A stretch of 64,000 bases of DNA from contig CM051461.1 in the NCBI GenBank assembly GCA_028095005.1, positions 174,041,144 through 174,105,143 of the forward strand. The letters run 5' to 3'. Each line of letters opens with the position of its first letter. Positions within the stretch are counted from its first letter, which is position 1. This DNA is from Rhynchospora pubera. Its lineage: Eukaryota; Streptophyta; Magnoliopsida; Poales; Cyperaceae. The position numbers were made by a program, and so were the translations under genes. Below are positions 33,900 through 47,297 of the stretch, one piece after another. Under the pieces are notes generated by a model, which saw only the letters and a program-made list of their open reading frames with translations, was not told the origin of the DNA and searched no databases.

Positions 33900-36230
33900 A
33901 AAGTAAACAAAATGACTACATCAAATTAGATAATAAATCCTCATCAAAGCATTCTTGATCAATTTAATGATGACAAATTAATCAGCAAGTAATAATACGT
34001 GAAAAGTAATTTGGTCCCCAAATAAACAAACAAAATTATTTCATCAATAGTTTAACTTGGTGAAGCAAACATGCTTAAAAATTAGCATTAATTTTCCTAA
34101 ATCTGCAGCTTGCTGAGAAACCTAAACAGAATTTGAATTTAAGTACTTTCTAATTTGAGATCACAATAGGAAAAAATGCACCCATAATAAGAAAAAGTTT
34201 AGTTTACCTATGGATATTGATAACAACACATAGTAAATTTCACTTGCAATTCCATTTGAAATAAAAAGAAGCTAATTTTTTTAGTCGTGTCCATCATATC
34301 AGAGAAAAATGCTCATATACCAGTAAATAGATAAACCTATAATATACCAGAAAAATCTTGCAAAAGAATCCCATTATTACTCATGTAAAAGAATCGCATT
34401 TTTGTATATCATCAATAAGAAAAAAAAATGTAGATCTGCCCATGCCATCAATTTGAAGATTGTGTAATTTACTGATCACCAAAAATCAAAAAGCAATATC
34501 GCCAGCAATATGTTTGAAGCCCCCAAATCTTTTTCCTATCCATTAAGTCCAACCCAAAACCTATCTCATAGGAATCAAACCTATTAAGTTTGCAATGTGA
34601 TTTGAGAGGCTGCAATTTCAATTTTCTTGTTAGGGTCTTGAAGGGGAAAAACAATGAACCAAAAATTGTTGTACAGCAATTTTCGCTATAGCACAGAAAG
34701 CAACAACAAACCAAAGTATATCTTAACGGTATTTGTAATAGAGCAAACCTGAATCAAAGGATGAACAATGAGATCATCGAAGTTGAAAAAACCTACATCA
34801 AATTCCAAATTAGCTTAGGAAAATAATCAAATAACTTATATGATATGTACACTCCCATTAAAAAAGGAAAAACACAAACTGGATTTTTGTGCTTGCTCAT
34901 ATATAGTATGTTATAATAAGCACCAAGATGTAGCACATTCTTACATTTAAATTACATATGTAAATAGAGCCTTTATGAAATGGCTTACTTGGCGACCATA
35001 TTCTCAAAGGTTCAAACCTTGATATCTTTTTTTAATCCTCGATGTGCACCACTCCTCATATCGTTCCCTCAATTTATGGCAAGCTGTTCCTGCAACAATC
35101 ATGACAAACATAATCCTGGTAAGCATCTAATGTGGCAATTAACCACACTGGACATAAATAATGACAGTTGTGCCCTTCAAATCTGTACACTGGACTTAAA
35201 TAATTCACCGCATAAATCTTGGTCATATATCAAATTTGCATGAAATTTGACACTTCATCATCATAAAACAAACTAAGTAAAAAAAAATTGATGAAATACC
35301 TAACAGTTAAGCCCAATCTGGGATGAAAAATCTATGAATAACCTTCTACAAAATTGAGGATCAGACAAAACCCTGAAAAAAAAGAAATGAATTTAAGATT
35401 TAATAAAGACAACGATAAAAAAATATAGAGATAGTTGTGCCCTCAATCATCATGTCTCAGTAGAAAAGATCTATAGAGAGATACCCAAATGCAAAACTGA
35501 TCAAACAAAAAAATTGTTTCAGAAGTGAATTTTTAGAGATCAAATTGTGTGCTTGCACGTTTAGACTTGTTAACCCATTTCCCTTGCAAACAACAATGAT
35601 CCTTTTTTTTGTTCAAACACATCTATCTTAGGCTAAACTGTTTGACAAAAAAACTAAAAAGTAGAGTAGAAGTTACTTACATGAAAGAGGAACTTATCAA
35701 GAATAGGAAGCAAATCACAAAAAGCAGAAGTTCCTTAACCTCCAACTAAGGAACCTGGAATGAAGAAAGAAATAAAACTGATCGGTACAAAATCAATCGG
35801 CCGAACAAAAATAATACTGCAGTTCTATTCCTAAAAAAATGATCAGCAGAAATGAGCAGAAATGGCATATCAGTATATATTGGTTCATTAATTGTCAGTG
35901 TTGATCACAATGTCACAATGATAGATAAAAGTTTAAATTGAAATCTATAAGAGATTTGTAATGAATACTCAGAATAAGTATCAAATGCACTACTTAATGA
36001 TGAAAACAAAAGCAATGATCACTAATATACTAAGCAAAGGACCAACGTGAAAGGAGCAAGTCTGAGGACAATGGAGCATAGCTGAACAAAAGATGAAGTT
36101 TCTATATTATGTTCTAATTTAAAGGGTTAGCAATCTTAGCTATTTGGATCAACTAAAAATAACACAAAGAGGATGACATTAACTAACCTCCACCCACGTA
36201 TATCAATTGAAATTCATTGACCGTTGCTGA
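33900..36230. other. AT-rich stretch, no gene recognised
   Basis: Only short frames occur on either strand (for example 34469-34714 minus and 34980-35243 plus), with no family motif and no convincing splice partners. Confidence 0.45.
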
Positions 36231-36239
36231 AAAAAAAAA

Positions 36240-37403
36240 TCAATTAAGAATATGAAGTCTGTAGCAATAGTATTCATTCATCGTAACAATATAAGCAACA
36301 AAGATAAAAACCTGCAGATGAAGAGAGGAAAATAACTTGAATGCAGAAAAGATGAGAACATGATGAAGCAAGGACTTACCAAGAAAGAACAACAACAGCG
36401 AGCACCGGGACCACCAGAGGATGACAGGAAGACAACCACCGCAGAGCAGAATCTGATAAAAAAACACAGAAATAAGTCAAACAGACGAAAAGCACAAAAC
36501 AAAGCAGAAAATAGGAAACATCCAGAAAGAAATGAGAAATAGAATCCTCAGAGAACAACAGTCCAGAAAACAGTAAGACAAACAGAGATCATCTGAAAAA
36601 AATAATAAAAATACACTGACCAGAAGGCACTCAGAGCACTTTCGATGATTAAAAGGACTACCAATAGAACAGAAGAATCTAATTTGGGGTCCATTAAACA
36701 GGAGGCAATTTTGGTGCGCCAAAGAGCAGGTGATTTTGGCACATTAAAGAGGTAAAAAGGAGGATCAAAAAAGAGGAAAAAGAGAAACTGACCAGCACAA
36801 CAAAGCAAACTCTACCCAACAATGGCAAAACAGTACCAAAGACACAATAAACAAAAAGAAGGGAAAGCTCTGGAATTCAGACCTGCATCAGAAATGAGCA
36901 GCGCACAATAGAAGGAGCGTAGGCCGAAACCACCATGAACCATCTGTAAACGGAGCAAACAGCATTGGCTAGTGCACAGAAACCGAGCGCAGGGAAAACA
37001 AACACGCAAGAAGGAGCCATGGACCAAAACCGAAGGGAAACAGAAAAATGGAGCGAGAAAGACAGACGGCGCACAGACCACGACCACGATGACAACAGAA
37101 GCCGTACCAAAATCCACATGCGGAACTGCATCCCTCCGATCTTTCGAGAGGAACAAAGGAAAAGGAGGAGAGAGAAGCAGCGAACGCAGGAAACCGAGGC
37201 AAAAGAAGAAAAAAAATCTCCAAACAGATAATCGAAAGGAAGAATATCGAACGGACAGGACGAATCACAGGAAAGCAACGGCCCAGATGGAATAACTGTT
37301 CTTCAATAGTGCTAACTACAGTAAGTGTGGAACGGCTATTTATATATGTTTTGATACACCATAGCAACCCTGAACCACCACAGAAGAATCTGGATGCCAT
37401 CAT
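36240..37403 (-). other. strand-asymmetric purine-rich block, possible divergent non-coding transcript
   Basis: The plus strand is strongly AG/AC-rich, so overlapping minus frames of 75-144 codons appear that are low-complexity Ser/Phe/Leu/Cys. Several donor-like sites read on minus (for example GGTAAGTCC near 36378). The block ends about 100 bp before the kelch gene's leader, so the promoter at about 37,400-37,510 might be bidirectional. No protein is supported. Confidence 0.3.
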
Positions 37404-38349
37404 TCCTTGTCGGGTAATCGGATCCTCGGTTGTCGCCCTCTAAAATCCGAATTTCAGAAACGGTCCGCGTCTTACATTGACCTCTTCCGTTACAAATTCC
37501 ATTCCACCACTTCTCTTTGTAAGACTTGCAGTGAGATCCGAGGAGGAACTGGACGCCTCCATTTCTCCCGCTAGGTGATTGAATCTCCGCTCACTTCAAT
37601 TTCCTTTCTTCCTGATCCATTACGAAGGTGAATCGCTCAATTCTGCTTGTGATTTTACTTCTCATTAGCTTATTCTGGTTTAATTTCGTGTCTGATTGAT
37701 GAGATTTGAAGAATACGTAGCCTTTTTTCTCTTTCATTTTGAATATACCCTTCGATTTTGTTCCTTCTTATTATTTGTATATAAATTTATGTTTTTTTAG
37801 GAGAATCATTAAGATTATAGGTTGTATTACGTCCAGATCCTCCTCCGACAGTAACATTTTTCTCTTAATTGGGAGATAATTTTGTAGAACACTATATTAA
37901 GATAAGAATTCTGAGTTTCATTCCCTCTTTTCTATAAACAAATAATTTTTTTTTCTTGTTTGAAAAATTCAGTGTATGAGGATTGATTATCAACAGTATA
38001 TGCATATTTACTGAGAAAGTAACTGAAAATTGAAATCACTAAGTAAAAAGGTATAGCAGAATATAGCAGAAGTTGTAGTTATAGCAGAAAGTTAATAGGA
38101 GACCATATTTTCATTAATGATTTGGCCATGTCAGCTATAGCAGAAAGTTGATGAAAAATGACTACGTGACATTTTATACATAGTCTATAGTTAGATTTAC
38201 TATTATGATCATTTAATATGTTTATGGTGTCAAAATGACATACTTGAATGTATTCAGTAGTCTCTAACATTTTTACAATATGTAGCATGGTAAATCATTA
38301 TTCCAGACATGTGATTGACTATTATATGATTTCCTTTCTAGAGACTACC

Positions 38350-41300
38350 ATGGGAGAACAAGAACTAAAAAGCAATTCAGACCTATCTACCCTTCTATCT
38401 ACAATGCCTCATGATCGGTGGATTTTAGTTAATCCATCATCCAGTTTTCGTCCTTCAGCTCGCTACAAGGTAGATCTTGAAATCAACATGTGCTTTGTTT
38501 TATATTTAATTTACATTTTTGTGGCAGTGCCTGAAATTGTTCTTAAAATTGAGTTTTGTACAATATGCGTTGCAAACTGTGTGTATATGTTCTATCTTTT
38601 TTTTTTTTCTCAATCAAATGTTGGAAGCATACATTGAACCAAACAAGTCTAAAGGCCAAATTTGCATGATTTATCTATGTTAATATTTGGTCTTTTTTTT
38701 ATGTTAACTGTTGAAGCACTCAGCAGAAGTTGTAGGAGATAAACTAATTGTCATTGGGGGGAGTCGAAATGGTCGCTATCTTTCAGACATTCAGGTTAGC
38801 AACTTGCTGTTATTATCTATGTTATAATAATATAACTTAAATCAATTTGTGCAATGAAGGAACATCAGAATTCAGAAAATCATGTATAGATTTTGAAAAA
38901 TGAGGTACATACTATGTACCCTATAAAGCACCAGAGCATAGTATGAATAGATATGTGTGCCTTTATTGTCCTCTCCTTTTCATCCTGATATTAAGAGAAA
39001 CATGTGGTCTAGTAGCTCAGGTGGTAAGAGCACTTGGCTCTCTTCTAAGAGCTCGAGGGTTCAAGCCCGCATACTTGGATAGGCTTGGCGAGCCAGCGTA
39101 AAAATTCAGCCATATATACAAGAAATGACCAGGGTCAGGGTGTCATTTCTAGCCTACCCCAACTTGTTTGGGATAAGAAGGCTTAAAGAAAAAAAAAATT
39201 TAAGAGAAACATATGGAAGTAGGGTGGTTGCTTTTCTTTTGGAAGAAGTGGGAGAATACAAGAATACATGTCTCATTTGTGATACTCTGAATGTCTTAAT
39301 TAATTGCTGCTTGTTGCGATAACATGTTGGGAAATTTGACAGGTGTTTGATTTGAGAAGTTTCAAATGGTCAACTGTCCAACTCACCATGAATCCAAAGC
39401 ATCTTGAATCAGATGGCAGTATATCGGGTCAAGTCTTTCCAGCATCTGCAGGCCATAGTTTGGTATTTATTTTATTTTAGTTTTTGGGGAAAAAAAATGA
39501 TCCTTTGAAACTCGTGAGTGCCATTGCAAAATGTGAAATGGTCATATATATAACATAAAAACAAGAACTTGGTTGATACATTTATAATTCTATATAGAGG
39601 AATCATCATACACCACTCAGAAGAGCATTAGCCTGGAATACACCAAACTATGATCTTAACAAGTGATTTTTAGTGTGTGTGTATATTGCTTGCTCATGTA
39701 CGACAACATTCATCTCTTCTATTTAAATTGTGCATATATGAATGATGACACAATGTTCTTATTGATGTAGTCAACCAAGAAATGTATCATATTGAGCACA
39801 AGCCACTAGTTACATAACTGAAACTCTGCCTACAAAAGGTATTGCAATATTGTGCAAGCTTGAACATTTGCGGGTTTATGTTTTTCATGTTTATAGGTAA
39901 GATGGGAGAATAAGCTTTTGGTTGTCGCCGGAAATTCCAAGATGCCGTCAGATACAGTCAGAGGTTGGTGCTTTAAATTGTGAAATAAGCAAGTTGTATT
40001 GCTGTGTTTAAATAATATAGATTGCCAATATTCACCTGTTAAAGTAGATAAGTTATCAGTTGGGTATTGTCTAAATGATTGGTTTTCAGTTAATCGTTTT
40101 TTATATTTAGTCTCACTTTTCTTCAATATGCTTATAAAAAGTTTTTGAGAAAAATCCAATGAACGTCGAGGATTTCAATCCTCACCAATTAGCTGGTACT
40201 GGTTATAGTCTTACAGACATTTAGGTCTTTTACTTTGTTTTCTTCGGCTTTATTGCCATTTAATAGCATAACTGAGGAATGATAAAGCCTTCAAACCTAC
40301 CTACTGCCTGTCCTGGGCCATGCAAGTTTAATCATCAGTCAGTACATAGTGATACCATTACTGAGTGGAGTTACTTCTTTCCTTCCTGAACTGCTTAACT
40401 GTGCTGCAGTTTACCAGATCGATCTAGAGACATGCACGTGGTCTCCTGTCAATTCTGATGGCGAAGTCCCGGTATATTTATTTCATCTTTTCCAAAATAG
40501 AATGAATTCAAGTTGTAATGAATTAGGGATAATTTTGAAAACCATATATTTTTTTTCATCAGATATCTAGAGGAGGTCAATCAGTGACTGTGGTTGGCTC
40601 CCGCCTTTATATGTTTGGTGGAGAAGATAAAAAGAGCAGACTATTGAATGACTTACATGTCCTTGACCTAGAGACTATGACTTGGGAAGTTGCAGAAACA
40701 AGGTAGGCATTTGATATATTTAACTGGACACATCCATTTCGTCTCTTAAAAACAAGAAGTTATTTTGGATATGTTTGATCTTGAGATGTATTACACGTGT
40801 GGAATATTTTCTGTTGCATCAGGGGTATATTATTTGGGGTTTCAGTGCAAGGAAAAGCTTTTGGTTTTATATGAGAAGATTTCCTAGAAAGAAAAAGCTC
40901 ACGACTGGTATCTTACTGAGCTCATCCAAACTTGGGAGTTGTAAACAACAGATAAATATATCATGAGTTTAACTTTAGTTTAAGTTGCTAGTTTAGACTA
41001 CAGAGGGTATAGGGGAATATAGGGATCTGTGTCGAAGGGGAAAAACTGTCATTATCTAGACTACAATGCCTTTTTTGGAGTTCAAACTGTAGTCTACTGT
41101 TGAGTTTTAGTTCCACATGTGAGAAATTTTGGTTGGTGATCTGGAAAAGAATCTGATTGCTTCGGTACTCATTGACAGGGGAACGGCACCGGGACCTCGC
41201 TTTGATCACATAGCTACTGTGCATGCTGAGCAGTATCTTTTAATATTTGGAGGCTCTTCTCACTCTGTTTGTTTCAGTGATCTCCACCTGCTTGATCTTG

Positions 41301-44122
41301 AAACTGTATGTACAATCCTCTCTCTCCCCTCCCCACCTTACCCCCCCCAAGCTCTTTTGTAGCGCTCATGAACAAGGACATGTTAGAGGTATTCTGTATG
41401 TTTGGGTTTGGTAATAGATGAGGATCATGGTTTGCAAATTGTGCTAATATTCAAATAACAACCCAAGTCTGACTTGTTTGTTCCAAATGTAAATGGTAAT
41501 TTAGCCTTAAATAAGTACTCTTTGTGATAGTAGGAAAAAGTCACTTATTTCCTACCTTAATAGCAAAGTACTGTAGACACATTTAATTAACAGAAATTGG
41601 TTAATTGAAAATCGACAGATGGAATGGTCTCAACCAGAGACTCAAGGAGCATATGTAACACCAAGGGGAGGCCATGCTGGTACTGCCGTTGATGATAACT
41701 GGTACATCGTTGGTGGTGGAGATAACAAAAGTGGTATCTGCCTAGCCCTCAGTTGTTGAACTTTTGACTGAAGTTCTTTTTTAAATTTGAAATATTGTTG
41801 ACTTGCAATACATGTGGTAGAGTACCACCTTCCTTATGATGTGCTGTCCCACATGTGTTATGCATTTTTTTTTATTATTATACCTTTCTTGTGAATTGTA
41901 CAGAAAACTGCTCTCTTTTTTTTTGTTTAAAAAAGAGGTGGCTTACTATACCAACTTCTGTTAATATTAGCCTTCAACGAAATTTCTTAGTTTGCATTTA
42001 AAAAGAAATATCCCTGCCAAATTCCATTTTTTATATAGTAAATTATTTTCAAGTGTTAAATTATTGAATACTTTTATAGCTGAATTGCAACAAAATTTAA
42101 TTCAGGTGCTACTGAGACTGTTGTTTTGAATACATCCAAGTTTGTGTGGTCAGTGGCTACTGCTGTAGTTGAACGACATCCACTTGCTAGTGAGGTCAGT
42201 ATAAGAAAGGATTAGATATCAGTTGGTTCATATGTGAACTGTACCTCGCTTTTAAGTTTTAACAATGCTTGAGCCCTCCTCTAAACAAAAGATGTCTTTC
42301 ACAAAATACATTGATCAACCCAAAACAAGCATAACTTGTACCCTACCAGTAGTTTTCAGTGTAATTGCTGAGCCAACTGTTACTGATCTTTGGCAAGATG
42401 CCATTGGCTTGTCTAGTATGTTTGGTTGAAGCTTGAGCATATATAAGAATTTTGCTAACAATGTTGTTCAGCCATTATTTATTCAAGGATGGATCAAATT
42501 ACCAGAAAAAGGAAAAAAATAAATCTCCCAAAACTCTTAATTTTATTCTTTGATTTTGATCTCGTGAAGGGCCTTACTCTTTGCTCTAGTACAACAAATG
42601 GTGAAAAGCTTGTAATTGCATTTGGTGGCTACAATGGAAATTATAATAATGAGGTACCAATAACTGAAGCAAATATTTAGTTTTGAATGTTTGAATTTAA
42701 GGAAAAAAAGAGCTCATCTTATGTTCTTATCTATTTTGCTTTTCTTAATCCAATTTAAATAGCGCTCAGTGTATTTGGAAATGTGTTAAATTTGGATTAG
42801 TTTGGTACTTTATCAGTTGTAATTCATAGCAGTATGGCTATATTTGAGGAGCCACACACCATCTTGGGTGTTACAATTGCCTTACTCTTACACAGATTCT
42901 CGGGAGTAGAGGCATTACAAACAGCTCATAATCAATCTCCTGCTTGTTAATATAGTAAATAAGTGTTAAGAATAGTCCATTGGGCCACTTTAGTTGGAAA
43001 AATTTTGCATTTTTGTCAAGTCCAAAATTGAATTCATTGGTCTTTAGTGAACAAAATGTTGATTACTCAATCATAATTTTATGACTATGATTCTCAGCAA
43101 CCTAGGCGTTCTTTACAGTTTTTACTGATATAGGTTGACTCATGCTAATTTTAATTAAATAAAATATCTCTCTGCAGATTTTTGTGATGAAACCAAAGCA
43201 GAAAGATATGGTGCGGCCACGCCTGTTGCAGTCTCCTGCAGCAGCAGCAGCTGCTGCATCAGTTACTGCAGCATATGCAATAGCAGCTGCAAGTGACGAA
43301 AAGACTGTCCGTGCTAGTGCCACGGAAGATCTCAAGACAAAGAATGTTCAATCTGATAGCCCTGCTATAAAGAAGAAGACTACATCTGAAATAGACGTGC
43401 TTAGAGAGGAGAAAACTAATTTGGAATCTAAATTGGCAGAACTTAAGGCTGAAAACTCGAGATTAACTGATAAACTCGAGTATGCCAGAAGTGCACACTC
43501 TGAATTAATGAAGGTGGGTTTTCCTTCATTTTAAAAATTATTCAATTGATCCTTAACTTTTTTTTTTCCCATGGGCATGACAGAATCCTGTTGTACTTAA
43601 TCCTGATTTAGGCTTTGGTTGCGCTTGATTACCAAATTTTACTAAGTATTCTACTTATTTCTTGATTAGGTTCTTTCATACAAAAATAGTTTTCTTCAAT
43701 TATCGTCTTTTTTCTGTTTTCTTTTAACAGGAGCATGATTCAGTACATAGTCAACTGGCCTCTGAAAGTTCAAGATGCACTAAACTCGAGGTTCATGATT
43801 GTGACTTTATCTTTATTTTTCTATAATTGTTTGTAAAATTTCTAGGTCAGAAGTAATGAGCATAGAATATCAACACTGCATGCCAAGGGAAATAAGAACC
43901 TAACAGTTTTTCATTTTTTGTTCTTACAATTTCCTTTAGACACAAATTCAAACAGCACAAGAAAAATTAGGTGCAATTGGCTCGCTGGAGGAAGAGATAG
44001 AAACCCTAAGAAGAGAAATATCTCAAATAGAGAGAAAGGTACCAACAGCTGCTCAGCAGCAGCGATCTGGCGGTGTTTGGAAATGGGTGGCTGGATCTCC
44101 TCAAGACTCCGATGATAAATGA
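38350..44122 (+). CDS. kelch-repeat protein with C-terminal coiled coil (plant ACBP4/5-related, no acyl-CoA-binding domain)
   Basis: Thirteen exons (38350-38469, 38717-38794, 39343-39462, 39897-39963, 40410-40471, 40563-40702, 41179-41305, 41619-41733, 42106-42194, 42570-42653, 43178-43513, 43731-43790, 43940-44122) keep frame at every junction and give 526 residues. Residues about 20-340 form a kelch propeller, with repeated G-G blades (VIGGSRNGRYLSDIQ, MFGGEDKKSRLLNDLHVLDL, IFGGSSHSVCFSDLHLLDL, VGGGDNKS, AFGGYNGNYNNEIFV). Then comes an Ala-rich segment (about 350-370), a coiled coil (EEKTNLESKLAELKAENSRL and exon 12-13 heptads) and a C-terminal SGGVWKWVAGSP. It resembles the Arabidopsis At5g04420 type, which shares the kelch part of ACBP4/5. 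Likely a cytosolic scaffold; partner unknown. A leader intron probably runs 37628-38341. Intron 2 contains a SINE. Confidence 0.9.
39004..39199 (+). mobile_element. Au-like tRNA-derived SINE in intron 2 of the kelch gene
   Basis: The 196-bp body starts with a tRNA-like head: A box TAGCTCAGGTGG and B box GGGTTCAAGCCC. Its 3' part contains ACCCCAACTTGTTTGGGAT-like sequence plus AAGGCTT, diagnostic of the plant Au SINE family, and it ends in an A-rich tail. It is bounded by the perfect 13-bp duplication TTAAGAGAAACAT (38991-39003 and 39200-39212). Confidence 0.92.
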
Positions 44123-44964
44123 TTCAAATATTATTTGCAGCAAATTCACTCAACAAAGTAATTCTCATTCTTCGTTTTCCTATTGACCTCAACTTTATTA
44201 ATTCTTCATATCAGATCTGAAGCTATGATTGTGTCTTTTCAGGTGTGGCGTGTTATGGATTGGCAAAAGGCGAGTTTGCAGCAGTTCACAAAGATGCTGG
44301 GAATTGGAAATGTTTTGGAGGAAGTACATAAAACTATATACAGCAAATCAACAAAATGCCAGGAGAGTAGATCGTTATTTGATTTTTTTTTTCCATGTAT
44401 GTTGAGCATTAGTGTCAGGCCTTTTTCATATTAGTTTATCTTCATATATATGTGACCTTTTTAGAATAAGATCAGGAATTTTGAAAAAGCAACTACTAAC
44501 TAGTATTCAATAGATTTCCCTTTCCATCTCTACAAATGAGTGGATAAAGTAAGAAAAGAACAGTCGAAGTTAACAAAGCACATTCCTCTCATTGTTAATA
44601 CAATCACCAAAATTAATAAAGTGCCTTTGAAGCTGTTTCCCACCTATGAAAACTCGACAATTGGAAATGACATGCCAGTTTCAGGTTCTTCAGAAACTCA
44701 CTGATGTACATAAACCAAAAATATAGAAATTGCATAATATAAGGAACCAATGAGGCAATAAAACCAACGTATAAAAGCCCAAAATCATAAATGGGCCGAG
44801 ACAAACATAGCTCGTAATAGAATTACATGCATCACCGCACATCATGAAGAGAGAGGATAAGATAAGAGGCTGAAAAAAGAGCCGAAGAACTTCTTTCTTC
44901 CCTCCCCTTCAACTGGAACAGCAGCACAGAAAAGCAACACTCGTGTAAAGAGTACAGTGAGGTT
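44123..44964. other. kelch 3' flank and bL9 promoter/leader
   Basis: The kelch 3' UTR probably extends to about 44,450. The remainder is upstream region and leader of the bL9 gene. No other gene is visible. Confidence 0.5.
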
Positions 44965-47297
44965 ATGGCGACGTTGTCATCTCTTACATTGCGCAACCCA
45001 TGCACATGGCTTGGACAGGTCGTCGGAGGAGGAGATGGACTCGGTCGTACGAACCCGATGCATCATCGGTCGTCGGGATTGAGAATCGAAGCCAATAAGC
45101 GCGCCAAGAAGATCCGCCATGTTCGCCCTTTCAATCTTTTTGTCTTCTTTGCACACATGTTCTCCCTGTACTAATTTCTTTTGGGTTTTCATTGTTGAAA
45201 TTAAGGTGGTTTTGAAGGAGGATATAATTGGGTTAGGAAATAGTGGAGATCAAGTGAAGGTGAGGGCTGGATTTTACCGCAATTATCTTCTCCCAACCGG
45301 CAAAGCCGAGCTCATTTCTGCGAGCGTGCTCAAGTACACTTATGGCATCCTTTTATTTTACATGATGTCCTTTGTTTTTGTGAAATGCACAATGGTCTAT
45401 CTCGACAATGTGAGAATGTTTGTTGAATTTAATTGAAATAAAGTCCAAACTTAAAATGAAAATTTATGGGCATGTTGTTGGATACGTAATTAGAGTACCA
45501 ATATTCAATTTATGTATCGATCATCAAGATTCATTAGTTTCATAAGATAGTTGCGCTATATAGATCATGCTTGTAATGTTGCATTTCAAATTGGAACTTT
45601 ATTTTTGACGATGGTTAAGTGATATGTGGATCAATGTTAACTTCTTATCTAACGTTTATAATTAACCCATTTAAAGTAGTGATATTCAAACTCAAGAAGC
45701 AATACAGACTTCAGAACAAAAATATTTACTGTAATTTGATTTCTGCATTGTGCTAACCTTCTATATTGGTCAGGGAAATGGAAATGGAGAAGCAGAGAAT
45801 AGAAGCTGAGAAAATGCGGGTAAGTATCTTTTTTTTTCCTCTGATTTTTTTTTGTCATTATAGTTTTCTTTTTAAAGTGTAAATTCTTTATATCTTTCTG
45901 AACAGCGTTTACTTTTTGAAATTCTTAAGTGCCAAGTTGTAAGAGAAAAATAAAAGGCTGATCCAACAGTCTGAAAGTTGGTTGCTACAAAGTACTAAGT
46001 AGTACAGTATGGTTTGTTGTTTTTTGAAAGAAAGTATCCTCAGAGGCCAGTTTCATTATCGTGAAACAAGTAGTTACAACTCAAATCCTTGATAAGTTCT
46101 ACAACTTGCTACTGACTATATACTATGTTGCTATCAACCTGGCCCTTTAAGGGGAAGCATGTACCCTATCTAATACCAAATTGGAGAATGGTTTGTTGTA
46201 GTGCGAAGGTTGACCATTTTGAGTATTACATCAAAAACTCTGCTGTTCAAATAATTCATAAAATCCCTAGAATTTACTCTTAACGAATGATGATTTGAGC
46301 AGGTAAAAGAAGAGGCAGAACAGCTGGCATTACTACTACAGGCTGTGGGCCCATTTAAGGTCAGGCGAAAAGCCTCACAAGGGAAACTTTCTGGAAGGTT
46401 AGCTGTTTGAACTTTGAAGTGTATTATGCAGATTTTAATTTTTTTTTACTCTGCAATTGGTTGTGTAAGTTTTAGCTAGCATAGCATAGGCACAAGAAAG
46501 TGAAGTTAAGGGCTTTGTGTTACCCACTTCTTGTCTTATCTGGGTTTCTAACATTTAGCCGCAGATTTGTGAGAACTTTCACCAACCACCATAGCTATTA
46601 CAGGTGGTAGTTTTTTGAAAAACTTACCAGTGTCTCTACTTTTATATCAAACTTGTTTGATTTATGGGGAGGAGCAAGTGATTATAGCTTTATTTATAGC
46701 TAGTGACTGTTGTCATTTGCCCTTATTTACTTGTTGCTCAATTGAATGGTGTGTTGGGAAATTAGCAAAAAGTAATGAGCACCTCAATCCAGAGGAGAGC
46801 TTGTTTGTTCTTTTCTCTCTCTCTAATAATCAAACTAGAATCGTTTAAATTAGCTTTTTGTTATTGGCAGCCTTTTATTCTTTACCTAGTTTTAGCTAAA
46901 ACTGGAATTATTGTTCTTTATTCTGAGTATTTTTTTTCCCTAATCGATTTTTTGAAACTTATCCCCAGTGTAACTTCTCAAGATTTAGCTGACATCATAA
47001 AGGCTCAAGTCAACAGGTATACTTTTCTTAAGGGGACTGCTGAAATTTTCATTCCAACTATGAATTATACTCCTGGTTTACCATGCTAGTTGATTCCTGA
47101 GCAAGTGCAGTACAGAGGTTCCTTTTTATTGTTTAATTACTAACAAGCATCTTTTTTTTTAAATTATTGTAACTAGGGATATAATTGCAAGCAATGTTGT
47201 AGTTCCAGAAATCACAGACCTTGGAGATTATGTGGCTGAGATTAAACTTCATGAAGATGTCTCTGCTAGAGTTCGATTGACTGTTGCCCAAAGTTAA
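44965..47297 (+). CDS. RPL9: plastid 50S ribosomal protein bL9c
   Basis: Six exons (44965-45120, 45206-45333, 45774-45819, 46303-46397, 46969-47016, 47177-47297) give 197 residues. Residues 1 to about 45 are a Ser/Gly/Arg-rich chloroplast-type transit peptide. The mature part has the bL9 N-domain ([20 protein letters not shown], then [14 protein letters not shown], the 23S rRNA-binding signature), the long connecting helix ([18 protein letters not shown]) and the C-domain ([17 protein letters not shown] to the C terminus). It is a structural component of the large chloroplast ribosomal subunit. The exon 1 and 2 donors (CAT|GTTCGC and CAA|GTACAC) are weak but needed for frame and alignment. 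Plastid rather than mitochondrial location is inferred from resemblance to the plastid form. Confidence 0.93.

Noticed and set aside
36240..37403. Several overlapping minus-strand frames up to 144 codons
   Set aside because: Low-complexity composition from a purine-rich strand; mutually overlapping frames and no motif.
39004..39078. tRNA gene with A and B boxes
   Set aside because: The ends do not form an acceptor stem, the sequence continues into an Au-type SINE body and A tail, and the whole is flanked by a target duplication.
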